NCBI GenBank assembly: GCA_938008415.1
Contig: CALLKI010000109.1
Span: forward strand, 1 to 28,353
Reading direction: 5' to 3'
DNA: 28,353 nucleotides
DNA from: an uncultured Luteimonas sp.
GTDB taxonomy: Bacteria > Pseudomonadota > Gammaproteobacteria > Xanthomonadales > Xanthomonadaceae
The position numbers were made by a program, and so were the translations under genes. Shown piece by piece: positions 16,622-24,566 of the stretch. Every line of letters starts with the position of its first letter. Within the stretch, counting starts at the first letter, position 1. The notes below the pieces were generated by a model that saw only the letters and a list, made by a program, of their open reading frames with translations, did not search any database and was not told the origin of the DNA.

Positions 16622-18337
16622 ATGCGCCTGTCGAAGTTCCACATCCGCACCGAAAAGGAAACCCCGGCCGACGCCGAGATCGTCAGCCACAAGCTGATGC
16701 TGCGCGCCGGCATGATCCGCAAGCTGGCCGCCGGCCTGTACACCTGGTCGCCGCTGGGCCTGCGCGTGCTGCGCAAGGTCGAGTCCATCGTCCGCGAGGA
16801 AATGGACCGCGCCGGGGCCATCGAGATGGCGATGCCATCGGTGCAGCCGAAGGAACTGTGGGAGGAAACCGGGCGCTGGCGGAAATTCGGGCCGCAACTG
16901 CTGAAGATCCGCGACCGCAAGGAACAGGAATACTGCTTCACCCCGACGGCGGAAGAGGCGGTGACCGATTTCTTCCGCCAGGAGTTCTCCAGCTACCGCC
17001 AACTTCCGGTCAATTTCTACCAGATCACCACGAAGTTCCGCGACGAGATCCGCCCGCGCTTCGGCGTGATGCGCGCGCGCGAGTTCCTGATGAAGGACGC
17101 GTATTCCTTCCACATTTCCGACGAGGACCTGCAGCGCGAATACCGCAACATGTATGACGCCTACACGCGCGTATTCACCCGCCTCGGGCTGAAGTTCCGC
17201 GCGGTGCACGCCGACACCGGCGCGATCGGCGGCAGCTCGTCGCACGAATTCCACGTGCTGGCCGATTCCGGCGAGGACGCGATCGCGTTCTCCGACGCCT
17301 CCGACTACGCGGCCAACGTCGAGCTGGCCGAGGCGGTGGCGCCGGGCCCCCGCCCGCAGGCCGCGGAAACCATGCGCAAGGTCGAGACCCCGGTCCAGAA
17401 GACCTGCGAGGAGGTGGCCACGCTGCTCGGCATCCCGCTGCAGAAGACCGTCAAGTCGGTCGCGGTCATGGGCGTGGACGCCGAAGGCCGGCCGGAATTC
17501 GTGCTGGCGCTGGTGCGCGGCGACCATGTGGTCAACGAGATCAAGCTGTCCAAGCTGCCGGGGCTTGCCGACTACCGCCTCGCCACCGAGGAGGAAATCC
17601 GCGACCACCTCGGCAGCGAGCCGGGCTTCCTCGGCCCGGTCGCCCCGCGGAAGAAAATCCGCGTCGTTGCCGACCGCAGCGTGGCGGCGATGGCCGATTT
17701 CGTGGTCGGCGCCAACGAGGCCGGCTACCACCTCGCCGGCGTGAACTGGGGCCGCGACCTGCCCGAGCCGGACGACGTCGCCGACATCCGCAACGTGGTC
17801 GAGGGCGATCCCTCGCCCGACGGCAAGGGCACGCTGCGGATCGCCCGCGGCATCGAGGTCGGCCACGTGTTCGCGCTCGGGCGCCGCTATTCCGAGGCGA
17901 TGCGCTGCACCGTGCTGGACGAAAACGGCAAGGCCGTGCACCCGGCGATGGGCTGCTACGGCATCGGCGTCTCGCGCATCGTCGCCGCCGCGATCGAGCA
18001 GAACCACGACGAGGCCGGCATCATCTGGCCCGAGCCGATGGCGCCCTGGCGCGCGGTGGTCTGCATCATCAATCCGAAGAACAACCCGGCCGTGGCCGAG
18101 GCCGCCGAGGCGCTGTACCGCGAACTCAATGCCGCCGGCGTCGAGACCGCGCTCGACGACCGCGGCCTGCGCCCCGGCCCGATGTTCGCCGACATCGAGC
18201 TGATCGGCATACCGCATCGTATCGTCGTATCGGAACGCGGGCTGTCCTCGGGCACGTTCGAATACCGCGCGCGCGCGGCCTCCGAATCCGAAAACCTCGA
18301 CCGTTCCGCGCTGCTGGAACGCCTCGGGGTGGTCTGA
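16622..18337 (+). CDS. proS: prolyl-tRNA synthetase, bacterial type with editing domain
   Basis: ProS charges tRNA-Pro and clears mischarged alanyl-tRNA-Pro through an inserted YbaK-like domain. The 571-residue product has class II motif 1 (GAIEMAMPSVQPKELWEETGRW), motif 2 (FRDEIRPRFGVMRAREFLMKDAYSFH), the INS editing insertion between about 225 and 400 (including KTVKSVAVMG and LVRGDHVVNEIKLSKL), motif 3 (GCYGIGVSRIVAAAIEQ) and a C-terminal anticodon-binding domain. The start MRLSKFHIRTEKETPADAE matches relatives. An in-frame ATG at 16589 would add 11 residues. The gap from the DUF4124 gene is only 64 bases, so read-through is possible. Confidence 0.97.
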   Translation: MRLSKFHIRTEKETPADAEIVSHKLMLRAGMIRKLAAGLYTWSPLGLRVLRKVESIVREEMDRAGAIEMAMPSVQPKELWEETGRWRKFGPQLLKIRDRKEQEYCFTPTAEEAVTDFFRQEFSSYRQLPVNFYQITTKFRDEIRPRFGVMRAREFLMKDAYSFHISDEDLQREYRNMYDAYTRVFTRLGLKFRAVHADTGAIGGSSSHEFHVLADSGEDAIAFSDASDYAANVELAEAVAPGPRPQAAETMRKVETPVQKTCEEVATLLGIPLQKTVKSVAVMGVDAEGRPEFVLALVRGDHVVNEIKLSKLPGLADYRLATEEEIRDHLGSEPGFLGPVAPRKKIRVVADRSVAAMADFVVGANEAGYHLAGVNWGRDLPEPDDVADIRNVVEGDPSPDGKGTLRIARGIEVGHVFALGRRYSEAMRCTVLDENGKAVHPAMGCYGIGVSRIVAAAIEQNHDEAGIIWPEPMAPWRAVVCIINPKNNPAVAEAAEALYRELNAAGVETALDDRGLRPGPMFADIELIGIPHRIVVSERGLSSGTFEYRARAASESENLDRSALLERLGVV

Positions 18338-18363
18338 GCGCGATATCCGATATCCGTGCTCCC

Positions 18364-18416
18364 GGATAATCCCGTCATCCCGCGTGGATTTGCCTTCACG
18401 CGGGATTATCCTTTTT
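18364..18416 (+). terminator. intrinsic terminator of proS
   Basis: GGATAATCCCG (18364-18374) pairs perfectly with CGGGATTATCC (18401-18411) and is followed directly by TTTTT (18412-18416). A second arm CCCGCGTG (18379-18386) also pairs with CACGCGGG (18397-18404). The CGGG at 18401-18404 is claimed by both, so two alternative stems are possible. Position just after proS and the T-run support rho-independent termination on the plus strand. Confidence 0.8.
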
Positions 18417-18431
18417 CTGGCCCCCTTCGAT

Positions 18432-18437
18432 TATCAT
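18432..18437 (+). promoter_or_regulatory. possible -10 element of the H-NS-family gene
   Basis: TATCAT matches the -10 consensus at 5 of 6 positions and lies between the two hairpins upstream of the H-NS-family gene. Transcription starting about 7 bases on would place the second hairpin at the very 5' end of the mRNA. No good -35 hexamer is visible at 17 bases. Confidence 0.3.
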
Positions 18438-18445
18438 CCGCGCAC

Positions 18446-18470
18446 GCCTGACCACGGTCAGGCATTTTTT
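18446..18470 (+). terminator. terminator-like hairpin in the leader of the H-NS-family gene
   Basis: GCCTGACC (18446-18453) and GGTCAGGC (18456-18463) are perfectly complementary; allowing a realistic loop leaves a stem of about 6 bases. ATTTTTT follows at once (18464-18470). The form is that of an intrinsic terminator, but it ends only 26 bases before the ATG of the H-NS-family gene. It is either a second terminator behind proS with the promoter further upstream or overlapping, or an attenuator or 5' stabilising element of that mRNA. Confidence 0.55.
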
Positions 18471-18496
18471 CTCCAGAACGTTCGGAGCATTTGCTG

Positions 18497-18862
18497 ATGA
18501 CGATCGATTTGAATGCCCTGTCCCCCAGGGAGCTGGACGCCCTGATCGCCCAGGCCAAGCGGCGCAAGGCAGTGCTGAAGAAGCGCAAGCCGATCGCCAC
18601 GATCCGCAAGCGCATCGTCGATTTCGCCACCTCCGAGGGCTACACCATCGAGGAGCTGTTCGGTGGTGCGGGCGCAAGCCGCAAGGCCGCGAAGAAGGCC
18701 ACGAAGAAGGCCGCCCGCAAGACCGGCCGCAAGGTGCCGCCGAAGTACCGCAACCCGGCCAACCCGTCCGAGACCTGGACCGGCCGCGGCAAGCAGCCGC
18801 GCTGGCTGGCCGAGCAGCTGAAGAAGGGCAAGAAGCTGGAAGATTTCCTGATCAGGAAGTGA
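18497..18862 (+). CDS. H-NS family nucleoid-associated DNA-binding protein
   Basis: H-NS-family proteins bind AT-rich DNA and silence genes. The 121-residue product has a short N-terminal helical oligomerisation region (about 8-45, LSPRELDALIAQAKRRKAVLKK), a Lys/Ala-rich linker (62-79) and the C-terminal DNA-binding core with TWTGRGKQPRWL (93-104), the family's conserved loop. A GGAG at 18484-18487, 9 bases before the ATG at 18497, supports this start; a TTG at 18491 is less likely. The basic AKKATKKAARK linker is histone-like, as in other xanthomonad members. Its targets cannot be told from the sequence. It is followed by a strong terminator and stands alone. Confidence 0.92.
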   Translation: MTIDLNALSPRELDALIAQAKRRKAVLKKRKPIATIRKRIVDFATSEGYTIEELFGGAGASRKAAKKATKKAARKTGRKVPPKYRNPANPSETWTGRGKQPRWLAEQLKKGKKLEDFLIRK

Positions 18863-18902
18863 TCCGGCGCCAGGCCAGGCCCCTCGCGGTCCGGCCGGCA
18901 AG

Positions 18903-18937
18903 CGCGAGGGCGGGCCATCGGCCCGCCTTCGCGTTTT
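18903..18937 (+). terminator. intrinsic terminator of the H-NS-family gene
   Basis: Arms 18903-18916 and 18920-18933 pair over 14 positions (one G-U pair) with a 3-base loop, followed by TTTT (18934-18937). It lies 41 bases after the H-NS-family stop, in the convergent gap before the 3' end of the exporter gene. Confidence 0.85.
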
Positions 18938-18946
18938 CCGGCGCCG

Positions 18947-20194
18947 TCACAGGCTGCGCCGCGCCGGCAGCAGCAGGTTGCCGACCAGCAGGCCCGCCAC
19001 CAGCGCCAGCAGGACGGTCACCACGGTGACCGCCGCCGGCTGCCCGGCGGTCATGTCCTGCTGCTGCACCGCAACAAGCAGGCTGCGCAGGCTGGTGCTT
19101 CCGGGTACCAGCATGATGATGCCCGGCACCCGGATCAGCGCGCCCGGGCGATTCTTCCAGCGCGCGTAGGCATTGCCGGCGACGGTGACCACCAGCGCCG
19201 ACAGGAACACCCCGACCGGGCTTCCCAGCCACGGGCCGACGTGGCGCGTGATCAGGTAGCCGGCAATCGCCGCCAGCATCACCACCGGGTAGTCGCGCCG
19301 GCTGGCGCGGAACAGCACCGCGAACGCGAACGCGGCCACGACCACGGCCGAATATTCCACCCACTCCGGCTGCGGGCGCGAAGCGCGCACCTGTGGCTCG
19401 ATCCCCAGCAGGTCGGCCACGGTCAGCGCGATCATCACGCCGACGGTCAGCTTCAGCAGCGTGGACACCGCGCCGGCCAGGCGTGCCATGCCCGACACCA
19501 GGTGCTGGCTGGTCAGTTCGCTGAAGGCGTTGGTCAGTGCAAGACCCGGCATCAGCACGATCAGGGATGCGATCACCACCGTGTTGAGGTTGAGCGGGCC
19601 CACGTAGGCGGCCACGCACACGGCGATGGCGCCGGCCACCATCGCGGCCACCGCGTCGCCCGCCTCCCGCAGCCGCGGCCGCTTGCGCGCATACCAGTCG
19701 AGCAGGCCGACCACCAGCCCGATCAGCACGGCGGTGGCGATGTCCAGCCAGGGCAGGCGCAGCAGCCCGGCGACGCCGGCCGCGGCCAGGCCGAACCCGG
19801 CGACCTGCATCAGGTCGCGGCGCCGGCCGGGCGGACGGGCGAGCGCGCGCAGGGCGGCGTGACCCTCGGCCAGCCCCATGCGCCCGGCCATCACCTCCTC
19901 GGCGATGCGGTCTGCCTCGCACAGCCGGGCCAGGTCGGTGTCGCCGGGCGGCAGCCGGACCACGCGCGTGGTGTCACTCTCGCCCGGGGGGCGCTGCGGG
20001 TCGCTGAAGGACAGGATCAGGCCGGTCGGGTTGCTCCACGGCTCGCATTCGAGCCCGAGGCGGTGCGCCACCGACACGATCGCGCTTTCCAGGCGCTGGG
20101 CCGTGGTGCCGTAGGCATGCAGGTGCCCGGCCAGCTCGACCATGAAGGCGATGCGCGCGGCGTAACTGGCGGCGGTAGGAACCTGGATCGTCAT
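18947..20194 (-). CDS. threonine/serine exporter family protein (ThrE type)
   Basis: ThrE-type proteins export threonine and serine, or related small metabolites, through the inner membrane. The 415-residue product has the fused layout: an N-terminal DUF1212 region with AFMVELAGHLHAYGTTAQRLESAIVSVA and a five-helix hydrophobic block (VAGFGLAAAGVAGLL onward), then a DUF3815-like C-terminal set of helices with GNAYARWKNRPGALIRVPGIIMLVPGS. Roughly ten membrane helices are apparent. The ATG at 20194 is used; an ATG at 20206 would add MLLG. It diverges from the MCE operon with about 90 bases between. The substrate is assumed from the family, not shown. Confidence 0.85.
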   Translation of the reverse strand: MTIQVPTAASYAARIAFMVELAGHLHAYGTTAQRLESAIVSVAHRLGLECEPWSNPTGLILSFSDPQRPPGESDTTRVVRLPPGDTDLARLCEADRIAEEVMAGRMGLAEGHAALRALARPPGRRRDLMQVAGFGLAAAGVAGLLRLPWLDIATAVLIGLVVGLLDWYARKRPRLREAGDAVAAMVAGAIAVCVAAYVGPLNLNTVVIASLIVLMPGLALTNAFSELTSQHLVSGMARLAGAVSTLLKLTVGVMIALTVADLLGIEPQVRASRPQPEWVEYSAVVVAAFAFAVLFRASRRDYPVVMLAAIAGYLITRHVGPWLGSPVGVFLSALVVTVAGNAYARWKNRPGALIRVPGIIMLVPGSTSLRSLLVAVQQQDMTAGQPAAVTVVTVLLALVAGLLVGNLLLPARRSL

Positions 20195-20288
20195 TCCCAA
20201 CAGCATGACACGCCGCCGCACCGCATGCAGCCACGGCCGCCACCGGCAGCCTGTATCCTCGTGGCATCCCGCAAGCCGCAAGCAGCGC

Positions 20289-21407
20289 ATGACCCCTCCC
20301 GTCCGCACGGCCCCCGGCGCAGAGATCGACCCGCAGGACCACGGGCGGCTGGTGCTGCGCGGCCGCTGGACCCTGCGCAACGCGACACGGGTCGCGGTCG
20401 TCCTGGCCTCGGTGCCGGACGGGATCTCGGCCATCGACGCGACCGGGGTCGAGCGGCTCGATACGCTCGGCGTGCTCCAGCTGCTGCGCTTCGCCGCCAG
20501 CCGCGGGCTGGACTTCTCCGCCCTGCGCTTCCACCCGGACCACCACGCGCTGGTGGCGGCGATCGAGGACGTCCATGACGACCGGCCGAAGGGACGCCGC
20601 GAGTACGGCTTCGCCGCGGCGCTGGGGCGGCTGGGCTATGCCGTCGTCGACAACGCGCGCGAGATCGCCGCGCTGGTGAGCTTCCTCGGCGAGGCGCTGG
20701 TCAAGCTGCTGCGCATGGTGCGCGAACCACGCCGGTTCCGGCTCACGGCCACGGTGCACCACATGGAGCAGGTCGGCCTCGACGCGGTGCCCCTGCTGGC
20801 GCTGCTGGCGTTCATGGTCGGCGCCGTGGTCGCCTACCTCGGCGCCCAGATCCTCGCCGACTTCGGCGCCACCATCTTCGTGGTCGAGCTGGTCAACATC
20901 GCCTTCCTGCGCGAATTCGGCGTGCTGCTGACCGCGATCCTGCTGGCCGGACGGACCGCCAGCGCGTTCACCGCGCAGATCGGTGCCATGGTCGGACGCG
21001 AGGAAGTGGACGCCATGCGCGCCCTGGGCCTGGACCCGATGGACCTGCTGGTGATCCCGCGCCTGCTCGCCCTGCTGCTGATGCTGCCCCTGCTGACCTT
21101 CATCTCGATGATCTGCGGCCTGCTCGGCGGCCTGGCGGTCGGCGCGTTCAGCCTGGACATCCCGCCGCAGGCCTATCTTGCGCGGATGCACGAGCAGATG
21201 GAGGTCCGGCACTTCCTGGTGGGCATGTCCAAGGCGCCGGTGTTCGCCCTGGTCATCGGCCTGATCGGCTGCCTGGAGGGCCTGCAGGTCAAGGGCACCG
21301 CGCAGTCGGTGGGCGAGCGCACCACCTCGAGCGTGGTGCAGACGATCTCGCTGGTGATCGTGATCGACGCGCTCGCGGCGATCTGGTTCATGCACATGGA
21401 CTGGTGA
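20289..21407 (+). CDS. MlaE-family lipid ABC transporter permease with fused N-terminal STAS domain
   Basis: This is the membrane permease of an MCE-type phospholipid transporter. The 372-residue product starts with a STAS-like domain (about 19-95, containing IDATGVERLDTLGVLQLLRF), the role played by the separate MlaB in E. coli. The MlaE permease follows (about 115-372), including LVSFLGEALVKLLRM, TAQIGAMVGREEVDAMRALG and a series of hydrophobic helices (LLALLAFMVGAVVAYLGAQ, LLALLLMLPLLTFISMICGLL). It heads a four-gene operon with ATPase, MCE protein and lipoprotein. The start MTPPVRTAPGAE is chosen because upstream sequence is shared with the divergent exporter. Confidence 0.92.
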   Translation: MTPPVRTAPGAEIDPQDHGRLVLRGRWTLRNATRVAVVLASVPDGISAIDATGVERLDTLGVLQLLRFAASRGLDFSALRFHPDHHALVAAIEDVHDDRPKGRREYGFAAALGRLGYAVVDNAREIAALVSFLGEALVKLLRMVREPRRFRLTATVHHMEQVGLDAVPLLALLAFMVGAVVAYLGAQILADFGATIFVVELVNIAFLREFGVLLTAILLAGRTASAFTAQIGAMVGREEVDAMRALGLDPMDLLVIPRLLALLLMLPLLTFISMICGLLGGLAVGAFSLDIPPQAYLARMHEQMEVRHFLVGMSKAPVFALVIGLIGCLEGLQVKGTAQSVGERTTSSVVQTISLVIVIDALAAIWFMHMDW

Positions 21408-21409
21408 AC

Positions 21410-22258
21410 ATGGACAGGACCGACGCCATCGCCGAAGCCTGCGAAACCACGCCCGCCAACGCGCCTGTGATCAGCGTGCGCGGCCTGTGCACCCGGTTCG
21501 GCCGGCAGGTGGTCCACGAAGGGCTCGACCTGGACGTGTACCGCGGCGAGATCCTCGGCGTCGTCGGCGGCTCGGGCTCGGGCAAGTCGGTGCTGATGCG
21601 CAGCATCATCGGCCTGCGCAGGCCGGACGGCGGCCGGATCGAGGTGATGGGCGTGGACGCGCACTCCGACGACCCCGAGGACCGCCTGTACGTCGAGCGC
21701 AGCACCGGCGTGCTGTTCCAGGACGGCGCCCTGTTCTCGTCGCTGACCGTCGGAGAGAACGTGCAGGTGCCGATCAAGGAGCACTACCCGGAACTGCCCG
21801 GGAGCCTGCGCTACGAACTGGCGCTGCTCAAGGTCAAGCTGGCCGGCCTGCCGGCGGACGCGGTCGACAAGCTGCCCTCGCAGCTCTCGGGGGGCATGCG
21901 CAAGCGCGCCGGCCTCGCGCGCGCGCTCGCGCTGGACCCGCCGCTGCTGTTCCTGGACGAGCCGACCGCCGGCCTCGACCCGATCGGCGCGGCCGCGTTC
22001 GACCGGCTGATCCGCACGCTGCAGCAGGCGCTGGGCCTGACCGTGTTCCTCATCACCCACGACCTCGATACCCTGTACGCGATCTGCGACCGGGTCGCGG
22101 TACTGGCCGACCGCCGCGTGGTCGCGGCGGCCCCGGTCGAGGAGATCGAGCAGGTCGACCATCCCTGGGTCCAGGAATACTTCCACGGGCCGCGCGCCCG
22201 GGCCGCGCGCGCCGCACGCGACCGGGCCCGGCAGCCGCCCGGCGGCAAGGAGGGCTGA
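21410..22258 (+). CDS. MlaF-family ABC transporter ATP-binding protein
   Basis: This is the ATPase that drives the MCE-type lipid transporter. The 282-residue product contains Walker A GGSGSGKS, the Q-loop segment GVLFQDGALFSSLTVGENV typical of MlaF, the signature LSGGMRKR (the Mla variant of LSGGQ), Walker B LLFLDEPTAGLDP and the H-loop LITHD. A GTG at 21404 overlapping the permease stop would add two residues; the ATG at 21410 is preferred, with weak ribosome-binding signals for either. The C-terminal tail is Arg/Ala-rich. Its stop overlaps the MCE gene start by one base (TGATG). Confidence 0.94.
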   Translation: MDRTDAIAEACETTPANAPVISVRGLCTRFGRQVVHEGLDLDVYRGEILGVVGGSGSGKSVLMRSIIGLRRPDGGRIEVMGVDAHSDDPEDRLYVERSTGVLFQDGALFSSLTVGENVQVPIKEHYPELPGSLRYELALLKVKLAGLPADAVDKLPSQLSGGMRKRAGLARALALDPPLLFLDEPTAGLDPIGAAAFDRLIRTLQQALGLTVFLITHDLDTLYAICDRVAVLADRRVVAAAPVEEIEQVDHPWVQEYFHGPRARAARAARDRARQPPGGKEG

Positions 22259-23181
22259 TGGAAACCAAGGCCAACTACGTGCTCATCGGCGCCTTCACCA
22301 TCGTGGTGACGGTCTTCCTGCTGCTGTTCGCGCTGTGGGCGGCGAAATACTCCTCCGACCGCAGCTGGAACCAATACGACGTGGTCTTCGCCGAGCCGGT
22401 CACCGGCCTGACCGAGGGCAGCAGCGTGCTCTACAACGGCATCGCCGTGGGCACGGTCGAAAGCCTGATGCTCTCCCCCGACGACCCGCGCCATGTCATC
22501 GCGCGGCTGAAGCTCAAGGCGACCACCCCGGTCCGCACCGACACCAGCGCGCGGATGTCCATGACCAGCCTGACCGGCCCGCCGGTGATCCAGCTCACCG
22601 GCGGCAGCCCGGAGGCACCTCCGCTGCTGCCGGGCCCCGGCGGGGAAGTGCCGGTGATCCGGACCGCGCCGTCCGCCCTGCAGAACATCTCCGACACCGC
22701 GAACCGGCTGGTCGAGCGCCTGGACCGCGTGCTGAGCGAGGACAACGTGGCGAGGATGACCGCTGCCCTCGAGCACATCGAGCAGATCACCGGTGCCGTT
22801 GCGTCCGAACGCGCGGACCTGGCGGAGATGATCGCCAGCGCGCGCCGCGCCAGCGCGCAGCTGGAGCAGACCCTGGCCACCACCAGCAACGCCATGGCCA
22901 GCCTCGACCGCGAACTGGTGCAGAAGCTGCCCGCGATCACGGCCCGGCTGGAAAGCACGCTGGCGCGGCTGGATTCCGCGGCGCAGAACGCCGACGCGAT
23001 CCTCGGCGAGAACCGCGCCGCGATCCACAGCTTCGCCAACGACGGCCTCGGGCAGCTCGGCCCGACCCTGGCCGAACTGCGGGCGCTGGTCCGTGACCTG
23101 CGCCGGATCAGCGACCGCCTCGACGCCAATCCCGCGCGCTACCTGCTGGGCCGCGATACGCCCAGGGAGTTCGAACCATGA
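22258..23181 (+). CDS. MlaD-family MCE protein (lipid-binding periplasmic subunit)
   Basis: MCE proteins form hexameric rings carrying lipids between membranes. The 307-residue product has one N-terminal anchor (about 7-29, YVLIGAFTIVVTVFLLLFALWAA) and a single MCE domain (about 37-115) with VTGLTEGSSVLYNGIAVGTVESL and a SMTSLTGPPVIQL strand. A long helical tail (about 140-300) follows, rich in Ala, Leu, Asn and Gln (for example LEQTLATTSNAMASLDRELV). That tail is much longer than in E. coli MlaD (183 residues in total) and could build a helical barrel, as in PqiB-type proteins. Translationally coupled to both neighbours. Confidence 0.93.
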   Translation: METKANYVLIGAFTIVVTVFLLLFALWAAKYSSDRSWNQYDVVFAEPVTGLTEGSSVLYNGIAVGTVESLMLSPDDPRHVIARLKLKATTPVRTDTSARMSMTSLTGPPVIQLTGGSPEAPPLLPGPGGEVPVIRTAPSALQNISDTANRLVERLDRVLSEDNVARMTAALEHIEQITGAVASERADLAEMIASARRASAQLEQTLATTSNAMASLDRELVQKLPAITARLESTLARLDSAAQNADAILGENRAAIHSFANDGLGQLGPTLAELRALVRDLRRISDRLDANPARYLLGRDTPREFEP

Positions 23182-23822
23182 GACAGCGCCTCCTGGCCGC
23201 CACCCTGCTGGCCGTACTCTCCGCCTGCGCCCTGCCCGGCGGACAGCGCACGCCCTCGACCATCTACGCGCCCGATCCACGCGTGGCCGCCGACCCTTCC
23301 TGGCCGGAGGTGAACTGGCAGCTGTCGCTGGCCCAGCCGACCGCGGCGCGCATGATCGACGGCTACCGCATCGCGGTGCGCCCCATCCCGAACGAACTGC
23401 AGGTCTACCGCGGGGCGAGCTGGGCGAAGACGCCCGGCGACATGCTGCAGGACGCGATCCTGCGCACGCTGGAGGATTCTGGCAGGCTGCCGGCGGTGGC
23501 CCGCCAGGGTGTCGGCTTCGTCGCCGACTACCGCCTGTTCCTCGACCTGCGCCGGTTCGAGTCCGACTACGCCGGGCGCGCCGTGCCCGCGGCCGTGATC
23601 GAGGTCAGCGCCAAGCTGGTCCACGGCCCCGACCAGGAGATCGTCGCCTCGCGCACGTTCCTGCACGCCGAACCTGCCACCTCGCCCGACGTCCCGCAGG
23701 TGGTCGAGGCCTTCTCGCGCTCGCTCGGGGCCATCGCCCGCGACGTGTCCGGCTGGGTGCTGGAAAGCGGCGAGACGCACGAGCGCACGGCGCACTCCCG
23801 GGCACGGGCTTCCAGCCCCTGA
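23178..23822 (+). CDS. ABC-type transport auxiliary lipoprotein (PqiC-like)
   Basis: The 214-residue protein has a lipoprotein signal MRQRLLAATLLAVLSAC with Cys17 as the lipidated residue. The body fits the ABC_trans_aux/PqiC fold, including YRIAVRPIPNELQVYRGASWAKTPGDMLQDAILRTLEDSGRL and FVADYRLFLDLRRFE. In the Pqi system the lipoprotein PqiC docks at the outer membrane; the same role for this MCE transporter is inferred. Its start overlaps the MCE stop by 4 bases and it ends the operon. The tail ESGETHERTAHSRARASSP is polar and probably disordered. Confidence 0.9.
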   Translation: MRQRLLAATLLAVLSACALPGGQRTPSTIYAPDPRVAADPSWPEVNWQLSLAQPTAARMIDGYRIAVRPIPNELQVYRGASWAKTPGDMLQDAILRTLEDSGRLPAVARQGVGFVADYRLFLDLRRFESDYAGRAVPAAVIEVSAKLVHGPDQEIVASRTFLHAEPATSPDVPQVVEAFSRSLGAIARDVSGWVLESGETHERTAHSRARASSP

Positions 23823-23849
23823 CCCGGCGTGCACGCGTTGCCATCCATT

Positions 23850-23886
23850 CCGCAAGGGCATGGCCGCAGCGGCCGTGCCCATGCGG
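23850..23886 (+). terminator. hairpin between the MCE operon and alkB
   Basis: Positions 23850-23866 and 23870-23886 form a 17-position stem with one A-A mismatch and one G-U pair around a 3-base loop. It sits 27 bases after the lipoprotein stop, in the convergent gap before alkB. There is no T-tract on either strand, so bidirectional termination or mRNA end protection is possible but unproven. Confidence 0.5.
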
Positions 23887-23904
23887 TGGGCCCCGGCCGG
23901 CAGG

Positions 23905-24534
23905 TCAAGCATCCGCTGCCGGCCCCGGCATCCGCCCCGGGATGACGTAACGGAACGTCAGGTTGATCCGCGGGCCAACCGCCCTGGCCGTGCGCGGCAC
24001 GGCATGCTGCCAGTTCGCCTGGGTCGCGCCGCGCATCAGCAGCAGGCTGCCGTGTGGCAGTTCGAGGTCCACTCGCTGCCCGGCCCGGCACCGGTGCCGC
24101 AACGAGAAGCGGCGCGTGGCCCCCAGGCTGAGCGAGGCGATCACCGGCGCGGGGCCCAGCTCCGGTTCGTCATCGCTGTGCCAACCCATCGAGTCACGGC
24201 CGTCGCGGTAGAGGTTCGCCAGCACGCTGTTGAACGCCACGCCCGTCTCCGCCTGCAGGCGTTCACGCAATGGCAGGAGCACGGGAGGCCACGGCACCGG
24301 CTCGTGGCGCACGCCCGAATAGCGGTAGCCCGCGTCCGGGTCGCCGATCCAGCAGCTCAGCCGCGGCGCAGCCAGCTCGCGCCCGAACAGGCGAACCCTG
24401 TGCACCGTCCACGGCAACCCGTCATGCAACGTCCGGAACAGGGCCGTGGCGGACTCCTCGTCCAGCCAGGCCTTGGCCAGGGAGATGTCCGCTTCGGAAA
24501 GGCCGATCTCCACCAAACGGATAATGCCGGGCAT
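23905..24534 (-). CDS. alkB: AlkB-family alpha-ketoglutarate-dependent dioxygenase (DNA/RNA alkylation repair)
   Basis: AlkB enzymes oxidatively remove methyl groups such as 1-methyladenine and 3-methylcytosine from nucleic acids. The 209-residue protein has the iron ligands His119, Asp121 (MGWHSDDE) and His177 (NWQHAVPRT), and the 2-oxoglutarate-binding RxNLTFR (Arg189, Asn191, Arg195). The nucleotide-lid region NSVLANLYRDGRDSMGWHSDDE resembles eukaryotic ALKBH2/3 and the corresponding bacterial group more than E. coli AlkB. The gene stands apart from any ada operon, so adaptive-response control is not indicated by position. Substrate preference cannot be read from the sequence. Confidence 0.92.
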   Translation of the reverse strand: MPGIIRLVEIGLSEADISLAKAWLDEESATALFRTLHDGLPWTVHRVRLFGRELAAPRLSCWIGDPDAGYRYSGVRHEPVPWPPVLLPLRERLQAETGVAFNSVLANLYRDGRDSMGWHSDDEPELGPAPVIASLSLGATRRFSLRHRCRAGQRVDLELPHGSLLLMRGATQANWQHAVPRTARAVGPRINLTFRYVIPGRMPGPAADA

Positions 24535-24566
24535 GCCCTGCCCTCTTGCCTGCTCTCCGCCATAAG

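Noticed and set aside
18342..18357. Short direct repeat of GATATCC after proS
   Set aside because: Two seven-base copies side by side are too short to support a claim; no symmetry with the nearby terminator was found.
20289..23822. A canonical mlaFEDCB operon
   Set aside because: No MlaC or separate MlaB is present, a PqiC-like lipoprotein ends the operon, and the MCE protein is much longer than E. coli MlaD. I therefore left gene symbols empty.
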